A stretch of DNA of 64,000 nt from assembly GCF_022846435.1 (NCBI RefSeq), contig NZ_AP025627.1:2018001-2082000 (forward strand), in the 5' to 3' direction. Under the pieces are notes generated by a model that saw only the letters and a list, made by a program, of their open reading frames with translations, searched no databases and was not told the DNA's origin. This DNA comes from Parageobacillus sp. KH3-4. GTDB lineage: Bacteria > Bacillota > Bacilli > Bacillales > Anoxybacillaceae. Shown here one piece after another: positions 50,850-61,654 of this stretch. A program made the translations under genes and the position numbers. Position 1 is the first letter of the stretch. The number at the start of each line of letters is the position of its first letter.

Positions 50850-52310
50850 TTACCAGCGAACTGTAACCATTTTCTTGCGTGTATAAAACTCAACACCATC
50901 TGTTCCATTTGCATGAAGGTCACCATAAAACGAATTTTTCCACCCGGAAAATGGGAAAAACGCCATTGGTGCTGGTACTCCTAAGTTGACTCCTAACATC
51001 CCCGCATCAATTTCATCCCGAAATTTCCGAACATTTCTTCCATCTTTTGTATAAATACAAGCACCGTTAGCAAATGGAGATTTATTTGCAACTTCAATTG
51101 CTTCATCCAATGTATTTACCCGAACAATAGATAAAACAGGCGCAAAAATTTCATCTTTCCAAATTGTCATATCGGTTGTCACTTGATCAAAAATGGTTGG
51201 ACCGATAAAATAACCTTTGGCATTTGTCGCAGCATCTTTTCTACCGTCTCTCACTAAAAGTGCTCCTTCTTTTTCTCCAAGTTCAATGTATTTGACTGTT
51301 CGTTCCTTATGCGATTCACGAATGACTGGTCCAAGGAATACATCCTCATCTAATCCGTTTCCAATTTTAATCTCATTTGCCGCTTTTACTAATTTCTCTA
51401 CAAATGCGTCTGCAATATCTCCAACAGTAACCACAACAGAAGTAGCCATACATCTTTCTCCAGCAGATCCAAATGCGGCATTCATAATTTGCTGAACCGC
51501 TAAATCTAAGTCAGCATCTGGCATAACAATTGAATGATTCTTCGCCCCAGTTAACGCTTGAACGCGCTTTCCATATGCGGCCGCTGTTTTATATACATAC
51601 TCACCGACAGGTTGCGAACCAACAAAAGAAATTGCTTTCACATCTGGATGTTCTAACAACCCGTTCACCACATCATGTGCTCCATGAACGATATTCAACA
51701 CGCCATCCGGAAGCCCCGCTTCTTTAAACAATTCTGCTAAACGGTTGGCAAGTATCGGCGTACGTTCAGATGGTTTTAGGACAAACGTATTTCCGCAAGC
51801 AATCGCTAACGGGAACATCCAGCATGGCACCATCATTGGAAAGTTAAATGGCGTAATCCCCCCGACTACTCCTAGCGGATAACGATACATTCCAGACTCA
51901 ATGCCAGTTGCGATATCTGGAAGCTGTTTTCCCATCATTAACGTAGGTACTCCTGCTGCAAATTCAACACATTCTATCCCCCGTTGAACTTCTCCATATG
52001 CTTCGCTATAGCTCTTTCCGTTCTCTAACGTTACTAAGCGAGCAAGCTCTTCCCAATGTTCAACAAGCAGTTGTTGATACTTAAATAAAATCCGAGCTCG
52101 ACGTGGTACTGGCGTTTTGCTCCAATCTTTAAAAGCTTCTTTTGCTGCTTCAACAGCTTTATTTAAATCTTCCTTATTAGAAATAGGAACATAGGCCAAA
52201 ACTTCTCCTGTAGCTGGATTCGGAACCACTTCCGTTTTTCCAGAAGATGATTCCACCCATTGTCCTCCAATATAATTTTTTAATATTTGTACTTCAGCCG
52301 CTGTTGTCAT
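50850..52310 (-). CDS. iolA: methylmalonate/malonate-semialdehyde dehydrogenase (IolA)
   Basis: A 486-residue CoA-acylating ALDH. The N-terminal [33 protein letters not shown] and the catalytic Cys in [11 protein letters not shown] (near 285) are characteristic of the MMSDH family; the general ALDH catalytic Glu region is replaced ([11 protein letters not shown]), as usual in this family. It converts malonate semialdehyde to acetyl-CoA and CO2, the last iol step. The ATG follows AGGAGG. Confidence 0.95.
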   Translation of the reverse strand: MTTAAEVQILKNYIGGQWVESSSGKTEVVPNPATGEVLAYVPISNKEDLNKAVEAAKEAFKDWSKTPVPRRARILFKYQQLLVEHWEELARLVTLENGKSYSEAYGEVQRGIECVEFAAGVPTLMMGKQLPDIATGIESGMYRYPLGVVGGITPFNFPMMVPCWMFPLAIACGNTFVLKPSERTPILANRLAELFKEAGLPDGVLNIVHGAHDVVNGLLEHPDVKAISFVGSQPVGEYVYKTAAAYGKRVQALTGAKNHSIVMPDADLDLAVQQIMNAAFGSAGERCMATSVVVTVGDIADAFVEKLVKAANEIKIGNGLDEDVFLGPVIRESHKERTVKYIELGEKEGALLVRDGRKDAATNAKGYFIGPTIFDQVTTDMTIWKDEIFAPVLSIVRVNTLDEAIEVANKSPFANGACIYTKDGRNVRKFRDEIDAGMLGVNLGVPAPMAFFPFSGWKNSFYGDLHANGTDGVEFYTRKKMVTVRW

Positions 52311-52328
52311 GTTATCTTCCTCCTTGTT

Positions 52329-53336
52329 TTATTTCGTTATCATTTGATTGCTTTTATATTTCTGAATAAATTCTTCAATTTGTTGTAATGTCGGCATCGC
52401 ATCTGAACTGCTATGGCTTGAAATAACAATGGAAGCAGCAGCAGCCCCATATTCCATCGCTTTAGGAATATCCCATCCTTGCATTAATCCATAAATAAAG
52501 GCAGCAGCATATGAATCACCAGCTCCGAATGTTTTAATGATTTTAGCAGGGAAAATGGTTCCCACAAATTTCTCGCCTTCTTTTGTATAAGCAGTCGAAC
52601 CTTCTTTGCCATGCTTAATAACGACAATTTTTGCTTGGTAATTAAACCACTGTTTTGCTGTTCTCTCATCATTATTTTTGATGCTTTCAAATCGCTCCAT
52701 TATGTTGAATTCCTCTCTTGTTCCAATGATGACGTCACATTTTTCTGCAGCTAAGTTATAATAAATTGCTGTTTCTTCATGAGATTTCCACGTATAAGGA
52801 CGGTAATCTAAATCAAAGAACACAACAACTCCATGTCTTTTCGCATATTGTAACGCTAAAAACACTGCCTCTCTAGATGGGCTTTTCGCTAAAGCCGTTC
52901 CTGAAATTAAGAGAGCCTTTGCTTGTTTAATATAGTCTTCTTTTATATCATTTGGCTCCAGTTTCAAATCAGCGACATTGTCCCGATACATAAGAATGCT
53001 GCAATCAGTTGGACTTTTAATTTCAGTGAAAGCAAGCCCTGTCACACTTCCTGATTTATCGGTAACCACATTGGATGTATCAATATGATTTCTTTTCAAA
53101 TAATTAATAATAAATCTTCCCATCTGATCGTCTGCTACACGCCCAATAAATCCTGTCTTCATCCCTAGACGAGACATTCCAATTGCAATATTGGCTGGAG
53201 AACCGCCTACATATTTTGTAAACGTCACCGTTTCTTCCATTGGGCGGTTAATTTCATTGGCGTTTAAATCAATACATAACCGTCCGATAGCAATAAAATC
53301 TAATGGTTTTTGTTGGTCAAATGTTAAATATTTCAT
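52329..53336 (-). CDS. iolC: 5-dehydro-2-deoxygluconokinase (IolC)
   Basis: A 335-residue PfkB-family kinase with GRLCIDLNANEINRP, GGSPANIAIGMSRLG near 45 and the catalytic GAGDSYAAAFIYGLMQG near 275. It phosphorylates 2-deoxy-5-keto-D-gluconate. The ATG at 53336 follows GAGGCGG; the frame also has a TTG one codon earlier. Confidence 0.94.
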   Translation of the reverse strand: MKYLTFDQQKPLDFIAIGRLCIDLNANEINRPMEETVTFTKYVGGSPANIAIGMSRLGMKTGFIGRVADDQMGRFIINYLKRNHIDTSNVVTDKSGSVTGLAFTEIKSPTDCSILMYRDNVADLKLEPNDIKEDYIKQAKALLISGTALAKSPSREAVFLALQYAKRHGVVVFFDLDYRPYTWKSHEETAIYYNLAAEKCDVIIGTREEFNIMERFESIKNNDERTAKQWFNYQAKIVVIKHGKEGSTAYTKEGEKFVGTIFPAKIIKTFGAGDSYAAAFIYGLMQGWDIPKAMEYGAAAASIVISSHSSSDAMPTLQQIEEFIQKYKSNQMITK

Positions 53337-53354
53337 CAAACCGCCTCACTTTTC

Positions 53355-54188
53355 TTATATAGATGATGAATGTTTAGCTGCTAACCTGCTTCCCATTACC
53401 CATTCATGATCTGGATCATTGTGGAATTTCCATGTCCGAACTGGTCCTGCCATGACATTTAAGTAATACACTTCATATCCCGGCGGTGCTGCAACAGGAT
53501 GATATCCTTTCGGCACTAAAACAACATCTCCGTTTTTGACTACCATTGTTTCATCCAACGAACGATCATCAGTATACACTCTTTGTATAGCAAATCCATG
53601 TTCCGGATTAATTTTGTGATAGTATGTTTCTTCTAAATAAGACTCATGAGGCAGATTATCTTGATCATGCTTGTGTGGCGGATAGCTAGACCAGTTACCT
53701 TCCGGTGTAAATACTTCTACTACTAGTAAACTATCAGCTTGTTTTTGCTCCGGAAGAATATTATGAACTCTTCGTTCAATGTTTCCTGCACCTCTTATCT
53801 CTACTTCTATCTCACTAGGACTAATTAATCTAGCAGAATAGGTACCTTTCCCTGGAGCCAAGCAGACTGCTAATTCAAGATTTGTTACAGCCTCTACTTC
53901 GTAAAAATCTCCAGAAGAAACATATACAGAATACGGAGGAATCTTTTCAAATACGCTCATTCGTTCACCAATATTTTTCCATTGTCCATATTGAGTGAAT
54001 ACATTTGCCTTTCCACTAAGGAGAACTAGGCATGCTTCTTGATTCACCGTTTCCTTCCGCAGCTTTTGCCCTTTTTGTAGAATGTATACTTCGAATCCGA
54101 TATACTTCCATCCAGCAGATTGCGGTGTCACTCTCACTACATTTCCTTCCTTATCCGGCTTGTGACTCGAAATAACTAATCGACTCAT
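53355..54188 (-). CDS. iolB: 5-deoxy-glucuronate isomerase (IolB)
   Basis: A 277-residue bicupin enzyme. PHKHDQDNLPHESYLEETYYHK holds the metal-binding His and Glu cluster (near 165-185, shown partly: PPHKHD, ESYLEETYYHK), and VLVPKGYHPVAAPPGYEVYYLN is the C-terminal cupin. It converts 5-deoxy-glucuronic acid to 2-deoxy-5-keto-gluconic acid. The ATG at 54188 follows AAGGAG; a GTG at 54200 overlaps that site. Confidence 0.93.
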   Translation of the reverse strand: MSRLVISSHKPDKEGNVVRVTPQSAGWKYIGFEVYILQKGQKLRKETVNQEACLVLLSGKANVFTQYGQWKNIGERMSVFEKIPPYSVYVSSGDFYEVEAVTNLELAVCLAPGKGTYSARLISPSEIEVEIRGAGNIERRVHNILPEQKQADSLLVVEVFTPEGNWSSYPPHKHDQDNLPHESYLEETYYHKINPEHGFAIQRVYTDDRSLDETMVVKNGDVVLVPKGYHPVAAPPGYEVYYLNVMAGPVRTWKFHNDPDHEWVMGSRLAAKHSSSI

Positions 54189-54204
54189 GTATTTTCTCAC
54201 TCCT

Positions 54205-55140
54205 TTATCGTTGTTTTGTAGACATCAAAGTTTGAACAATCGAATCAATATAATCCTTTGCTATTTTTGCGTACTTATATGGATGCGCAACAGCAGGATC
54301 TTGTTCCGCTTCAACAATAATCCAACCGTCATATTGAATTTGTATCAATTTTTCAAAAATCGGAACAAAATCAATGCAACCATCTCCCGGCACGGTAAAC
54401 ATTCCACGTAACACAGCGCTACGAAAATCAAGATTCTCCTTTCTCACTTGTTCAAGAACATTAAGCCGAACATCTTTTAAATGAACATATTCGATTCGAT
54501 CCTCATACTTATGCAAAAGTTCTAGTGGATCGTAACCACCGTACAATGCATGCCCTGTATCATATAGTAAATGGACAAGATTCGGATCCGTTAACTCCAT
54601 TAAACGGTCAATTTCATCCGCAGTTTCCACCACAGTACCAGCGTGGAAATGATAAACAAGTTTCATATCGAATGACTGACATAGTCTAGCAGCCCTATGT
54701 AAACCTTCAACTAACGACTCCCATTCTTTCTCCGTTAACTTTTGAATTGTTTTATCCTCAGGTGAACGGCGAGGATCCCAATGCATCGATCCACCCATTT
54801 CACACACGATGACGTGCTTACAACCCATTTCATGTAAATATTCCGCCCATTTCTGAAACGATTGCAGCTCCTTTTCTAAACATTTTTCATCAGAAAATAA
54901 TACACCAATAAACTTGCTTGCTAATTGGATTCCGTATTTTTCGAGTTTTGATTTTAATGATGAAGGATCTTGCGAAAAAAGCCTTCCCATTTCAGTTGCA
55001 ATATACCCCAACGAAGCCATTTCCGATAATACTTGATCTTGTGTATAATGGTCTCCGAGACCAGGAATATCGTCATTGACCCAGCTGATAGGAGCAATAC
55101 CAACCCGAAACGGATTTTCTGCTATTCCATTCATCCCCAT
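54205..55140 (-). CDS. iolE: inosose dehydratase (IolE)
   Basis: A 311-residue TIM-barrel enzyme. VGIAPISWVNDDIPGLG at the start, GYIATEMG, KLVYHFHAGTVVET near 155, LLYDTGHALYGG and YVHLKDVR are family motifs with metal-binding Glu/His/Asp. It dehydrates scyllo-inosose to the trihydroxycyclohexane-dione substrate of IolD. The ATG at 55140 has GAGGTG nine bases upstream. Confidence 0.94.
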   Translation of the reverse strand: MGMNGIAENPFRVGIAPISWVNDDIPGLGDHYTQDQVLSEMASLGYIATEMGRLFSQDPSSLKSKLEKYGIQLASKFIGVLFSDEKCLEKELQSFQKWAEYLHEMGCKHVIVCEMGGSMHWDPRRSPEDKTIQKLTEKEWESLVEGLHRAARLCQSFDMKLVYHFHAGTVVETADEIDRLMELTDPNLVHLLYDTGHALYGGYDPLELLHKYEDRIEYVHLKDVRLNVLEQVRKENLDFRSAVLRGMFTVPGDGCIDFVPIFEKLIQIQYDGWIIVEAEQDPAVAHPYKYAKIAKDYIDSIVQTLMSTKQR

Positions 55141-55173
55141 TTTTCAATACACCTCATTTTGTAATTTTTTCTA

Positions 55174-57108
55174 TCAGTATTTTCGAGCTTTTTTCAATTC
55201 GCTTTCTTTCTTAGCATAGGCTTCCATTACTTTTGGATTACGAGAAGTTCCGGCAACGCCAACATGCCACCATGATTCATAACCATGTGTCATCGTTTTC
55301 GGGAGAACTTTAATATCAATTAGTGTCGATACTGTTTGGGTTTTCGCATCCGCGATAGCTTCCTTTAACTGATCAAGCGTGTAAACTTTATATGTTTTCA
55401 CACCATAGCCTGCAGCGCTTTGTGCAAAATCAATGGTGATGAAGTTTCCGTCCAAACGTCCCGTTTCCATATTACGGTAACGAAATTCTGTGACGAAGCT
55501 ACCCATTCCATGTTCCATTTGTAAGTTGTTAATGCATCCAAACCCTGCGTTATCGAATAACAAAATATTGATTTTTTTCCGTTCTTGAATGCTAGTAATC
55601 AACTCTGAATGAAGCATTAAATAACTTCCGTCACCTACAAACGCATATACTTCTTTCTCTGGTTCCGCCATCTTCACCCCGAGAGCCCCTGAAATTTCAT
55701 ATCCCATGCACGAATATCCGTATTCCATATGATACGTATTCGGTTTACGCGATATCCACATTCGCTGTAAATCACCTGGCAAACTTCCTGACGCTCCGAT
55801 GATAATCGCATCTTCATCAATAAGTTCATTGATAACCCCAATTACCTCTGTTTGTGTCAAACAAGAACCAAATAATTCATAAAACTCAGGAAGCACTTCA
55901 TCTAGGTGACCAGCAATTTCTGGTACAAATCCCTGTTCATTGTATCGTACTTTATACAAACGTCTTAATTCATCGTTCCATTTTGATTTTGCTAGTTCAA
56001 TTTCATTTGTATATTCAGAACGATAACCAATCCTCTCCAACTCACGTTCAAGGGCTAAAAGTGCTAGTTTGGCATCAGCAACGACTTTCACCGCATCAAG
56101 CTTATATGCATGATATTCGGACACATTAATTGTTAAAAAGTCTACATCTGGATTTTGGAACAACTGTTTTGAACCAGTCGTAAAATCCGAAAACCTTGTA
56201 CCAATTCCGATAACAAGATCAGCTTCTTTCACAATCATATTGGCAGCAAGATTACCAGTTACCCCAATTCCCCCAAGATTATAAGCATGTGTGCTTTCAA
56301 TTGCGCTTTTGCCAGCCTGTGTTTCACCGTAAGGAATGTGAAATTTTTCAGAAAATCTTTTTAATGTTTCCGCAGCTTCCGAATAGCGAACACCCCCGCC
56401 GCAAATAATAATTGGCTTTTTCTTTCTGCGAATCAGCTCCACTGCATCTTTCACCGCATCAATAGTCGGCACACGGCGCTCAATGCGATGAACACGCTTT
56501 CGGAAAAAATACTCAGGAAAATCATATACCTCTCCTTGAACATCTTGTGGTAGAGCAATGGTGACTGCACCTGTGTCTGCCGGATCCGTCAATACCCTCA
56601 TCGCATTAATCATTGCCGTCATGAGTTGCTCTGGACGACTGATTCGATCCCAATACTTACTGACAGCGCGGAAGGCATCATTCGTAGAAATCGTTAAATC
56701 ATGATAATGTTCAATTTGTTGAAGAACCGGATCAGGTTGCCTTGTTGCAAACGTATCTCCTGGAAGCAATAAGACTGGAATATTATTAGCTGAAGCAGTT
56801 GCAGCTGCTGTTACCATATTGGCTGCTCCTGGGCCTACAGAAGAAGTACATGCCATAATCTGTTTTCGATGTTTCTGCTTCGCAAAGGCAATCGCCGCAT
56901 GTGCCATTCCTTGCTCATTACGACCTTGGTACACTTCTAATTCCCCAGGATCTTCTTCAAGCGCTTGACCAATTCCAAGTACATTCCCATGTCCGAAAAT
57001 TGTAAAAATTCCTTTGACAAATTTTTGCTCTTTTCCATCGAATTCAACATATTGTTGATTTAAAAACCTAATTAATGCCTGCGCAGTCGTTAATCGAACC
57101 GTCCTCAT
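55174..57108 (-). CDS. iolD: 3D-trihydroxycyclohexane-1,2-dione acylhydrolase (IolD, ThDP-dependent)
   Basis: A 644-residue thiamine-diphosphate enzyme. The N-terminal Pyr domain ([17 protein letters not shown] with the activating Glu), a central domain ([14 protein letters not shown]) and the C-terminal PP domain ([27 protein letters not shown]) are complete. It opens the ring to give 5-deoxy-D-glucuronate. The ATG at 57108 follows AAGGAGGGG; the frame starts seven codons earlier with GTG inside that site. Confidence 0.95.
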   Translation of the reverse strand: MRTVRLTTAQALIRFLNQQYVEFDGKEQKFVKGIFTIFGHGNVLGIGQALEEDPGELEVYQGRNEQGMAHAAIAFAKQKHRKQIMACTSSVGPGAANMVTAAATASANNIPVLLLPGDTFATRQPDPVLQQIEHYHDLTISTNDAFRAVSKYWDRISRPEQLMTAMINAMRVLTDPADTGAVTIALPQDVQGEVYDFPEYFFRKRVHRIERRVPTIDAVKDAVELIRRKKKPIIICGGGVRYSEAAETLKRFSEKFHIPYGETQAGKSAIESTHAYNLGGIGVTGNLAANMIVKEADLVIGIGTRFSDFTTGSKQLFQNPDVDFLTINVSEYHAYKLDAVKVVADAKLALLALERELERIGYRSEYTNEIELAKSKWNDELRRLYKVRYNEQGFVPEIAGHLDEVLPEFYELFGSCLTQTEVIGVINELIDEDAIIIGASGSLPGDLQRMWISRKPNTYHMEYGYSCMGYEISGALGVKMAEPEKEVYAFVGDGSYLMLHSELITSIQERKKINILLFDNAGFGCINNLQMEHGMGSFVTEFRYRNMETGRLDGNFITIDFAQSAAGYGVKTYKVYTLDQLKEAIADAKTQTVSTLIDIKVLPKTMTHGYESWWHVGVAGTSRNPKVMEAYAKKESELKKARKY

Positions 57109-57125
57109 AATTTTCCCCTCCTTTT

Positions 57126-57968
57126 TCACGATCTGCTTAACTCAAAATAGTTACTCAATATTTTTTCTGTTTTCTCTTTAGCCGTCTTAATCGTTTTTTC
57201 TATATCCCATTCCCAGTATTCCGGGCGAAATAATTCGACCGATGCCATTTCACAATAGCCAATCTCTTTTAATGTACGCAAAATTTGATCTAGATCAATA
57301 GCCCCATCTCCTGGCCACACACGATGATGGTCGCGTAGCGCTCCAAAAGGTAAATCTTCGCAATCATCAATATGAAATACGAAAATTTTTGATGGGTCTG
57401 CGGCTTGTAAATCTTCGATACGGGAATTCATTGCGTAAAAATGGAAACAATCTAGTACAATACCAACATTATCTCGATTTACTTCTTGAACAATATCATA
57501 CGCTTGAGCAAAAGTATTGACTGAACAATTTGGATACCCACAAAATTCCAACGCCAATCGCACTCCATATGGTTCCGCCAATTGCGCTAGCTCGTGTAAC
57601 ACCCGAACCGTTTCATGTTTTATTTCCGATATTGTATAATCACCAATATCAAAACTTGGAACAGCAATCACTGTTTTGCAGTTGATTTTTTCACCAACCT
57701 CACATAAAAACTGCAAATCATTTTGTATTTGTGTATATTCTTCTCGATCTCTGAATGTAATAAACTCCAACGCATTAAATGCATACGGCTTGATTCGGTG
57801 ATGTTCAAAAAATTCTTTTAACTCTTCTACTGTATCGCCAATAAGATAATCTCTTAACTTATCTAATCGAATCTCAATCAAATCATATCCATATCTCTCA
57901 CAGAGTTCTAAATCCGCTTTTAATGTGGATTTCTTCATCGTTGTTGCTTGATTAAATGCAATTTTCAT
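57126..57968 (-). CDS. iolI: inosose isomerase (IolI)
   Basis: A 280-residue TIM-barrel isomerase. [49 protein letters not shown] and [17 protein letters not shown], then [12 protein letters not shown] and [11 protein letters not shown] match IolI of Bacillus subtilis as I recall it. It interconverts scyllo-inosose and 1-keto-D-chiro-inositol, so D-chiro-inositol can enter the pathway. A related IolH is the alternative, but the sequence is closer to IolI. Confidence 0.9.
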   Translation of the reverse strand: MKIAFNQATTMKKSTLKADLELCERYGYDLIEIRLDKLRDYLIGDTVEELKEFFEHHRIKPYAFNALEFITFRDREEYTQIQNDLQFLCEVGEKINCKTVIAVPSFDIGDYTISEIKHETVRVLHELAQLAEPYGVRLALEFCGYPNCSVNTFAQAYDIVQEVNRDNVGIVLDCFHFYAMNSRIEDLQAADPSKIFVFHIDDCEDLPFGALRDHHRVWPGDGAIDLDQILRTLKEIGYCEMASVELFRPEYWEWDIEKTIKTAKEKTEKILSNYFELSRS

Positions 57969-57983
57969 TATGCTTTTCCCACC

Positions 57984-58982
57984 CTACGATTTTCTATTTT
58001 TCCGAGAGTCAATAAATACAGCAACAGTTATAATGACTCCTTTTAAAATTTGTTGCCAATATGGTGAAACATTTAGCAAATCCAGACCATTATTCAAGAC
58101 TCCAATAATAAGCGCTCCAATAATTGTACCGCCAATCGTGCCAATTCCACCAGAAAGACTTGTACCACCGATAACAGCCGCAGCAATTGCATCCAATTCA
58201 TACATCATGCCTGCCGTTGGCTGACCAGATGATATACGAGACGTTAAAATAATTCCAGCAAGACCTGATAGTAAACCAGCATATGCATATACCAAAATCT
58301 TATACTTATCTACATTAACACCAGCAATAATCGCTGCTTGTTCATTACCACCAATAGCATATACATATTTACCAAACTTTGTTTTATTCAAAAGAATATA
58401 TGAAACCAATCCTACAAATCCAAAGATAATAATTGGAACTGGAATACCTGCCACTGTCCCTTGACCAATAAACCTAAAGGAATCCGACAAGTTTCCAATC
58501 GGTCTTCCATCACTAAACAACAGCGCAGCTCCTCTTGCAGCCGTCATCATTCCTAATGTGACAATAAATGGGGCAATGTTTGCTTTTGAAATAATTGTTC
58601 CATTGATAATACCTGTAAGAAGTCCCAAGCCTAGACCAATGATAATCGGGACGGCAACCGGATACGTATCCGGATGGGCAAAACTAGCCGCTACAACCGA
58701 CACAAGCGCAATGACAGATCCTGACGATAAATCTATTCCAGTGGTAATTATAACGATCGTAACACCGATAGCTACTATTCCTACTACAGACATTTGCCTA
58801 ACAATATTCAATAAGTTCCCGGTTGTAAAAAATGTTGGAGAAAGAACAGACATGAGGATAACTAATGCAATAAGGATAAATAACATTCCATATTTGTGTA
58901 AAATACGAGAAACTCTTTCTTTGGAACTAATGGACTGCTTCGATTTTTCCGATTTATTCACAACAGACACTTGGCTATTCAT
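57984..58982 (-). CDS. sugar ABC transporter permease (RbsC family), probably inositol
   Basis: A 332-residue permease with about nine hydrophobic segments. [18 protein letters not shown] near 87 and [21 protein letters not shown] near 265 are typical of the RbsC/XylH branch. The N-terminal cytoplasmic tail is Ser/Lys-rich. It sits between the ATPase and iolI in the iol region, so inositol is the likely substrate. The ATG follows CGGAGGGAG. Confidence 0.92.
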   Translation of the reverse strand: MNSQVSVVNKSEKSKQSISSKERVSRILHKYGMLFILIALVILMSVLSPTFFTTGNLLNIVRQMSVVGIVAIGVTIVIITTGIDLSSGSVIALVSVVAASFAHPDTYPVAVPIIIGLGLGLLTGIINGTIISKANIAPFIVTLGMMTAARGAALLFSDGRPIGNLSDSFRFIGQGTVAGIPVPIIIFGFVGLVSYILLNKTKFGKYVYAIGGNEQAAIIAGVNVDKYKILVYAYAGLLSGLAGIILTSRISSGQPTAGMMYELDAIAAAVIGGTSLSGGIGTIGGTIIGALIIGVLNNGLDLLNVSPYWQQILKGVIITVAVFIDSRKNRKS

Positions 58983-59024
58983 GTATACTCCCTCCGATCG
59001 TTATGATTCCAGTAAAGCAACTAA

Positions 59025-60515
59025 TTATCCAGTTGCTAATTCCATGATTCGTTCTTGTGTCGCTTCTTCTCTAGACAATTCACCTGTTTTTCTTCCTTCA
59101 TGCATCACGATAATTCGATCACTTAATCCTAATATTTCCGGTAGTTCTGAAGAAACAACAACAATTGCTTTTCCCTTTCTAGCTAACTCAAAAATCAAAT
59201 TATAAATTTCCGATTTTGCACCTACATCAATTCCTCTCGTTGGTTCATCCAAAAGCAAAATGTCAGGATCATAAAGTAACCATCTAGCAATTAGCGCCTT
59301 TTGTTGATTTCCACCACTTAAATATTTAATAAGTTGTTGCAAATTTGGCGTTTTAATTGCTAATTGTTCAGCTAGTCTCTGACAATCATCACGAATTTTT
59401 CTTTGTTGCAAAAATCCACCCTTTGTATATTGATCGACAGTTACGGTAATCATGTTATCTTGAACGGATAATGGTAGGAATAATCCCGTTAACTTCCTAT
59501 CTTCTGTTAATAATCCCATTCCATATTTAATGGCATCTCTTGTGGAACGAATGGTTACTTTTTTACCATGAACATAGACTTCTCCAGAATCGGGAGGAGT
59601 AACTCCAAAAACACTCTCTAAAACTTCTGTTCTCCCTGAACCCATCAATCCAGCAAAACCTACAATTTCCCCTTTTCTTACTTCAAAACTAATATTTTCA
59701 AACTTTCCTTTTTTCGTTAATCCTTTTACTGATAATGCTACCTCTTTAATTTCTGCAGGTTGTTTATGAAAAATTTGATTTAATTCTCTTCCTACCATCA
59801 TTTGTATAAGTTCATCTTTCGTAATCTGATTGCTTTGCTTCGTTCCTATATATTTTCCATCTCTTAATACCGTTACTTCATCTGTAATCTGCTCTATTTC
59901 ATCCATCTTATGGGTAATATAAATGACTGACACACCTTCTTTTTTCAAAGAACGAATAATATTAAATAGGTGATGGACTTCCTTTTCTGTAATGGCAGAT
60001 GTAGGTTCATCCATAATGATCAGCTTAGAGTTATAAGAAATCGCTTTCGCAATTTCAACCATTTGAGTATTAGCAATGCTAAGTTCAGACATTTTAGTAT
60101 TAGGATCGATATCGATCTCCAATCTTTCAAATAACTTTCTTGTTTTTTCTTCTAATTCTTTCTTTTTCACCCATCCGGTAAATCTATAGCTAGGCTCTCT
60201 GCCTAGAAAAATATTTTCCGCTACTGTCATATTTGGTATCGGGCTAAGTTCTTGATGAATCATAGAAATCCCTTTATCAAGAGCTTGTTTAATGGTGGAA
60301 AGTTTTAGCTCCTCTCCATCAAATATAATTTTTCCTTTATCAGGAGTATAAATTCCTATTAGTATTTTCATTAATGTTGATTTTCCAGCACCATTTTCTC
60401 CCATTAATGCATGGACTGTTCCTTTTTTAACGTTAAACTGTACACCATCGAGCGCTTTCACTCCTGGAAATTCCTTTGTAATATCGATCATTTCTAAAAT
60501 ATAGTCTTTACTCAT
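59025..60515 (-). CDS. sugar ABC transporter ATPase (RbsA/MglA type), probably inositol
   Basis: A 496-residue double ABC protein. The first domain has [12 protein letters not shown] (Walker A), [14 protein letters not shown] (signature variant) and [10 protein letters not shown]; the second has GLMGSGRTE (degenerate Walker A), [14 protein letters not shown] and [10 protein letters not shown]. This degenerate second site is normal for sugar importers of this class. The ATG at 60515 follows GAGGG. It is 97 bases after the binding-protein gene. Confidence 0.93.
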   Translation of the reverse strand: MSKDYILEMIDITKEFPGVKALDGVQFNVKKGTVHALMGENGAGKSTLMKILIGIYTPDKGKIIFDGEELKLSTIKQALDKGISMIHQELSPIPNMTVAENIFLGREPSYRFTGWVKKKELEEKTRKLFERLEIDIDPNTKMSELSIANTQMVEIAKAISYNSKLIIMDEPTSAITEKEVHHLFNIIRSLKKEGVSVIYITHKMDEIEQITDEVTVLRDGKYIGTKQSNQITKDELIQMMVGRELNQIFHKQPAEIKEVALSVKGLTKKGKFENISFEVRKGEIVGFAGLMGSGRTEVLESVFGVTPPDSGEVYVHGKKVTIRSTRDAIKYGMGLLTEDRKLTGLFLPLSVQDNMITVTVDQYTKGGFLQQRKIRDDCQRLAEQLAIKTPNLQQLIKYLSGGNQQKALIARWLLYDPDILLLDEPTRGIDVGAKSEIYNLIFELARKGKAIVVVSSELPEILGLSDRIIVMHEGRKTGELSREEATQERIMELATG

Positions 60516-60549
60516 ACGCTTTCCCTCGTTTTCATCAGGATTATTTTTT

Positions 60550-60578
60550 AGAAAGGGCACTATTGTGGTGCCCCTTCT
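60550..60578 (-). other. stem-loop between the binding-protein and ATPase genes
   Basis: An 11-bp stem with one G-U pair (AGAAAGGGCAC with GTGCCCCTTCT, loop TATTGTG) lies in the 97-base gap. On the transcribed minus strand no T tract follows, so it is better read as a stability or processing element that favours binding-protein mRNA than as a terminator. Confidence 0.65.
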
Positions 60579-60611
60579 TTTTTTGTGATAGACTATAATG
60601 TGCATAAGACA

Positions 60612-61586
60612 TTATTTCCATTTTTTGATATACTCTTCTACATTATCTTTTGTCACTAGTTCGTACGGAATCCAGTTGAACTTTTCTACTTTTTCTCCTT
60701 TTGCTGCTTTAATAGCTACTTCTAATCCTAGTTGACCTTGCCCTTTCGCATTTTGGAAAACAGTAACCTTTAATTTTCCTTTCTTTACGTATTCTAACGC
60801 GTCTGGCGTAGCATCTACTCCAGCTACAACTACATCATTTAATTTTCCTGCATCTTCTAAGGCCATTATTGCCCCAATCGCCATTTCATCGTTATTAGCG
60901 ACAACAGCATCAATTTTCTTACCGGATTGCAACCAGTTTTCCATTAGCGACATGGCTTTGGCTCGATCCCATTCTGCTGTTCCCTCTAATACAACCTTCA
61001 TATCAGGATATTTTTTGATTACTTGCTTATTCCCTTCTGTACGTTTGATTTGTGCTTCATGCCCCATTTGTCCGTTTATAATCGCAATATTTCCTTTTCC
61101 ACCCAAAATTTTTGCTACTTCTTCCATTTGCATGATTCCTGCCTTAATCGATTCGGAGCCAACATAAGCAGTAGCCTTATCTACACCATCAAAAATTCTA
61201 TTAACAACTACAATAGGAATATTAGCTTGATTTGCTCTATCAACCATTTCTGGTGCAGAAACTGTATCTACCGGTATTAATACGATTGCATCGACTTTTT
61301 GCTGAATAAAATTTTCGACTTGAGATAACTGCTTACTGGCATCATTCATTGCATCAACATAGACCACCTCGACATCTTTTTGCGTTTTTTCATATTCTTT
61401 CATTCCATCTTGCAAATAGCTGAGCCATTTATCATCAAAATCCGGCAAAGCTGCTCCAATCACGATTTTTCCTGACTTATCTCCCGATGTTGTAACCGTT
61501 TCCTGTTTTCCACTACATCCGACTAGCATAGCAAAACTAAGCAGCAGTAAAAGCGTGAACGAAATCCATTTTTTTTGAATCTTCAT
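60612..61586 (-). CDS. sugar-binding lipoprotein of the ABC transporter (RbsB family), probably inositol
   Basis: A 324-residue periplasmic-binding-protein type I. The lipoprotein signal is KKWISFTLLLLLSFAMLVGCSGK, shown here only in its lipobox LVGC with Cys24 or so. The mature protein has GAALPDFDDKWLSYLQDGM, VDAIVLIPVDT and VVAGVDATPDALEYVKKG, family motifs of the RbsB group. It is anchored outside the membrane. The ATG follows AAGGGGGAAAGGG. First transport gene after the dehydrogenase gene. Confidence 0.93.
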   Translation of the reverse strand: MKIQKKWISFTLLLLLSFAMLVGCSGKQETVTTSGDKSGKIVIGAALPDFDDKWLSYLQDGMKEYEKTQKDVEVVYVDAMNDASKQLSQVENFIQQKVDAIVLIPVDTVSAPEMVDRANQANIPIVVVNRIFDGVDKATAYVGSESIKAGIMQMEEVAKILGGKGNIAIINGQMGHEAQIKRTEGNKQVIKKYPDMKVVLEGTAEWDRAKAMSLMENWLQSGKKIDAVVANNDEMAIGAIMALEDAGKLNDVVVAGVDATPDALEYVKKGKLKVTVFQNAKGQGQLGLEVAIKAAKGEKVEKFNWIPYELVTKDNVEEYIKKWK

Positions 61587-61654
61587 TTCCCTTTCCCCCT
61601 TGTTTTTTATATGGTAAATGAACTGGTAACAGAATCGTTATCTTCTTCGAAAAA

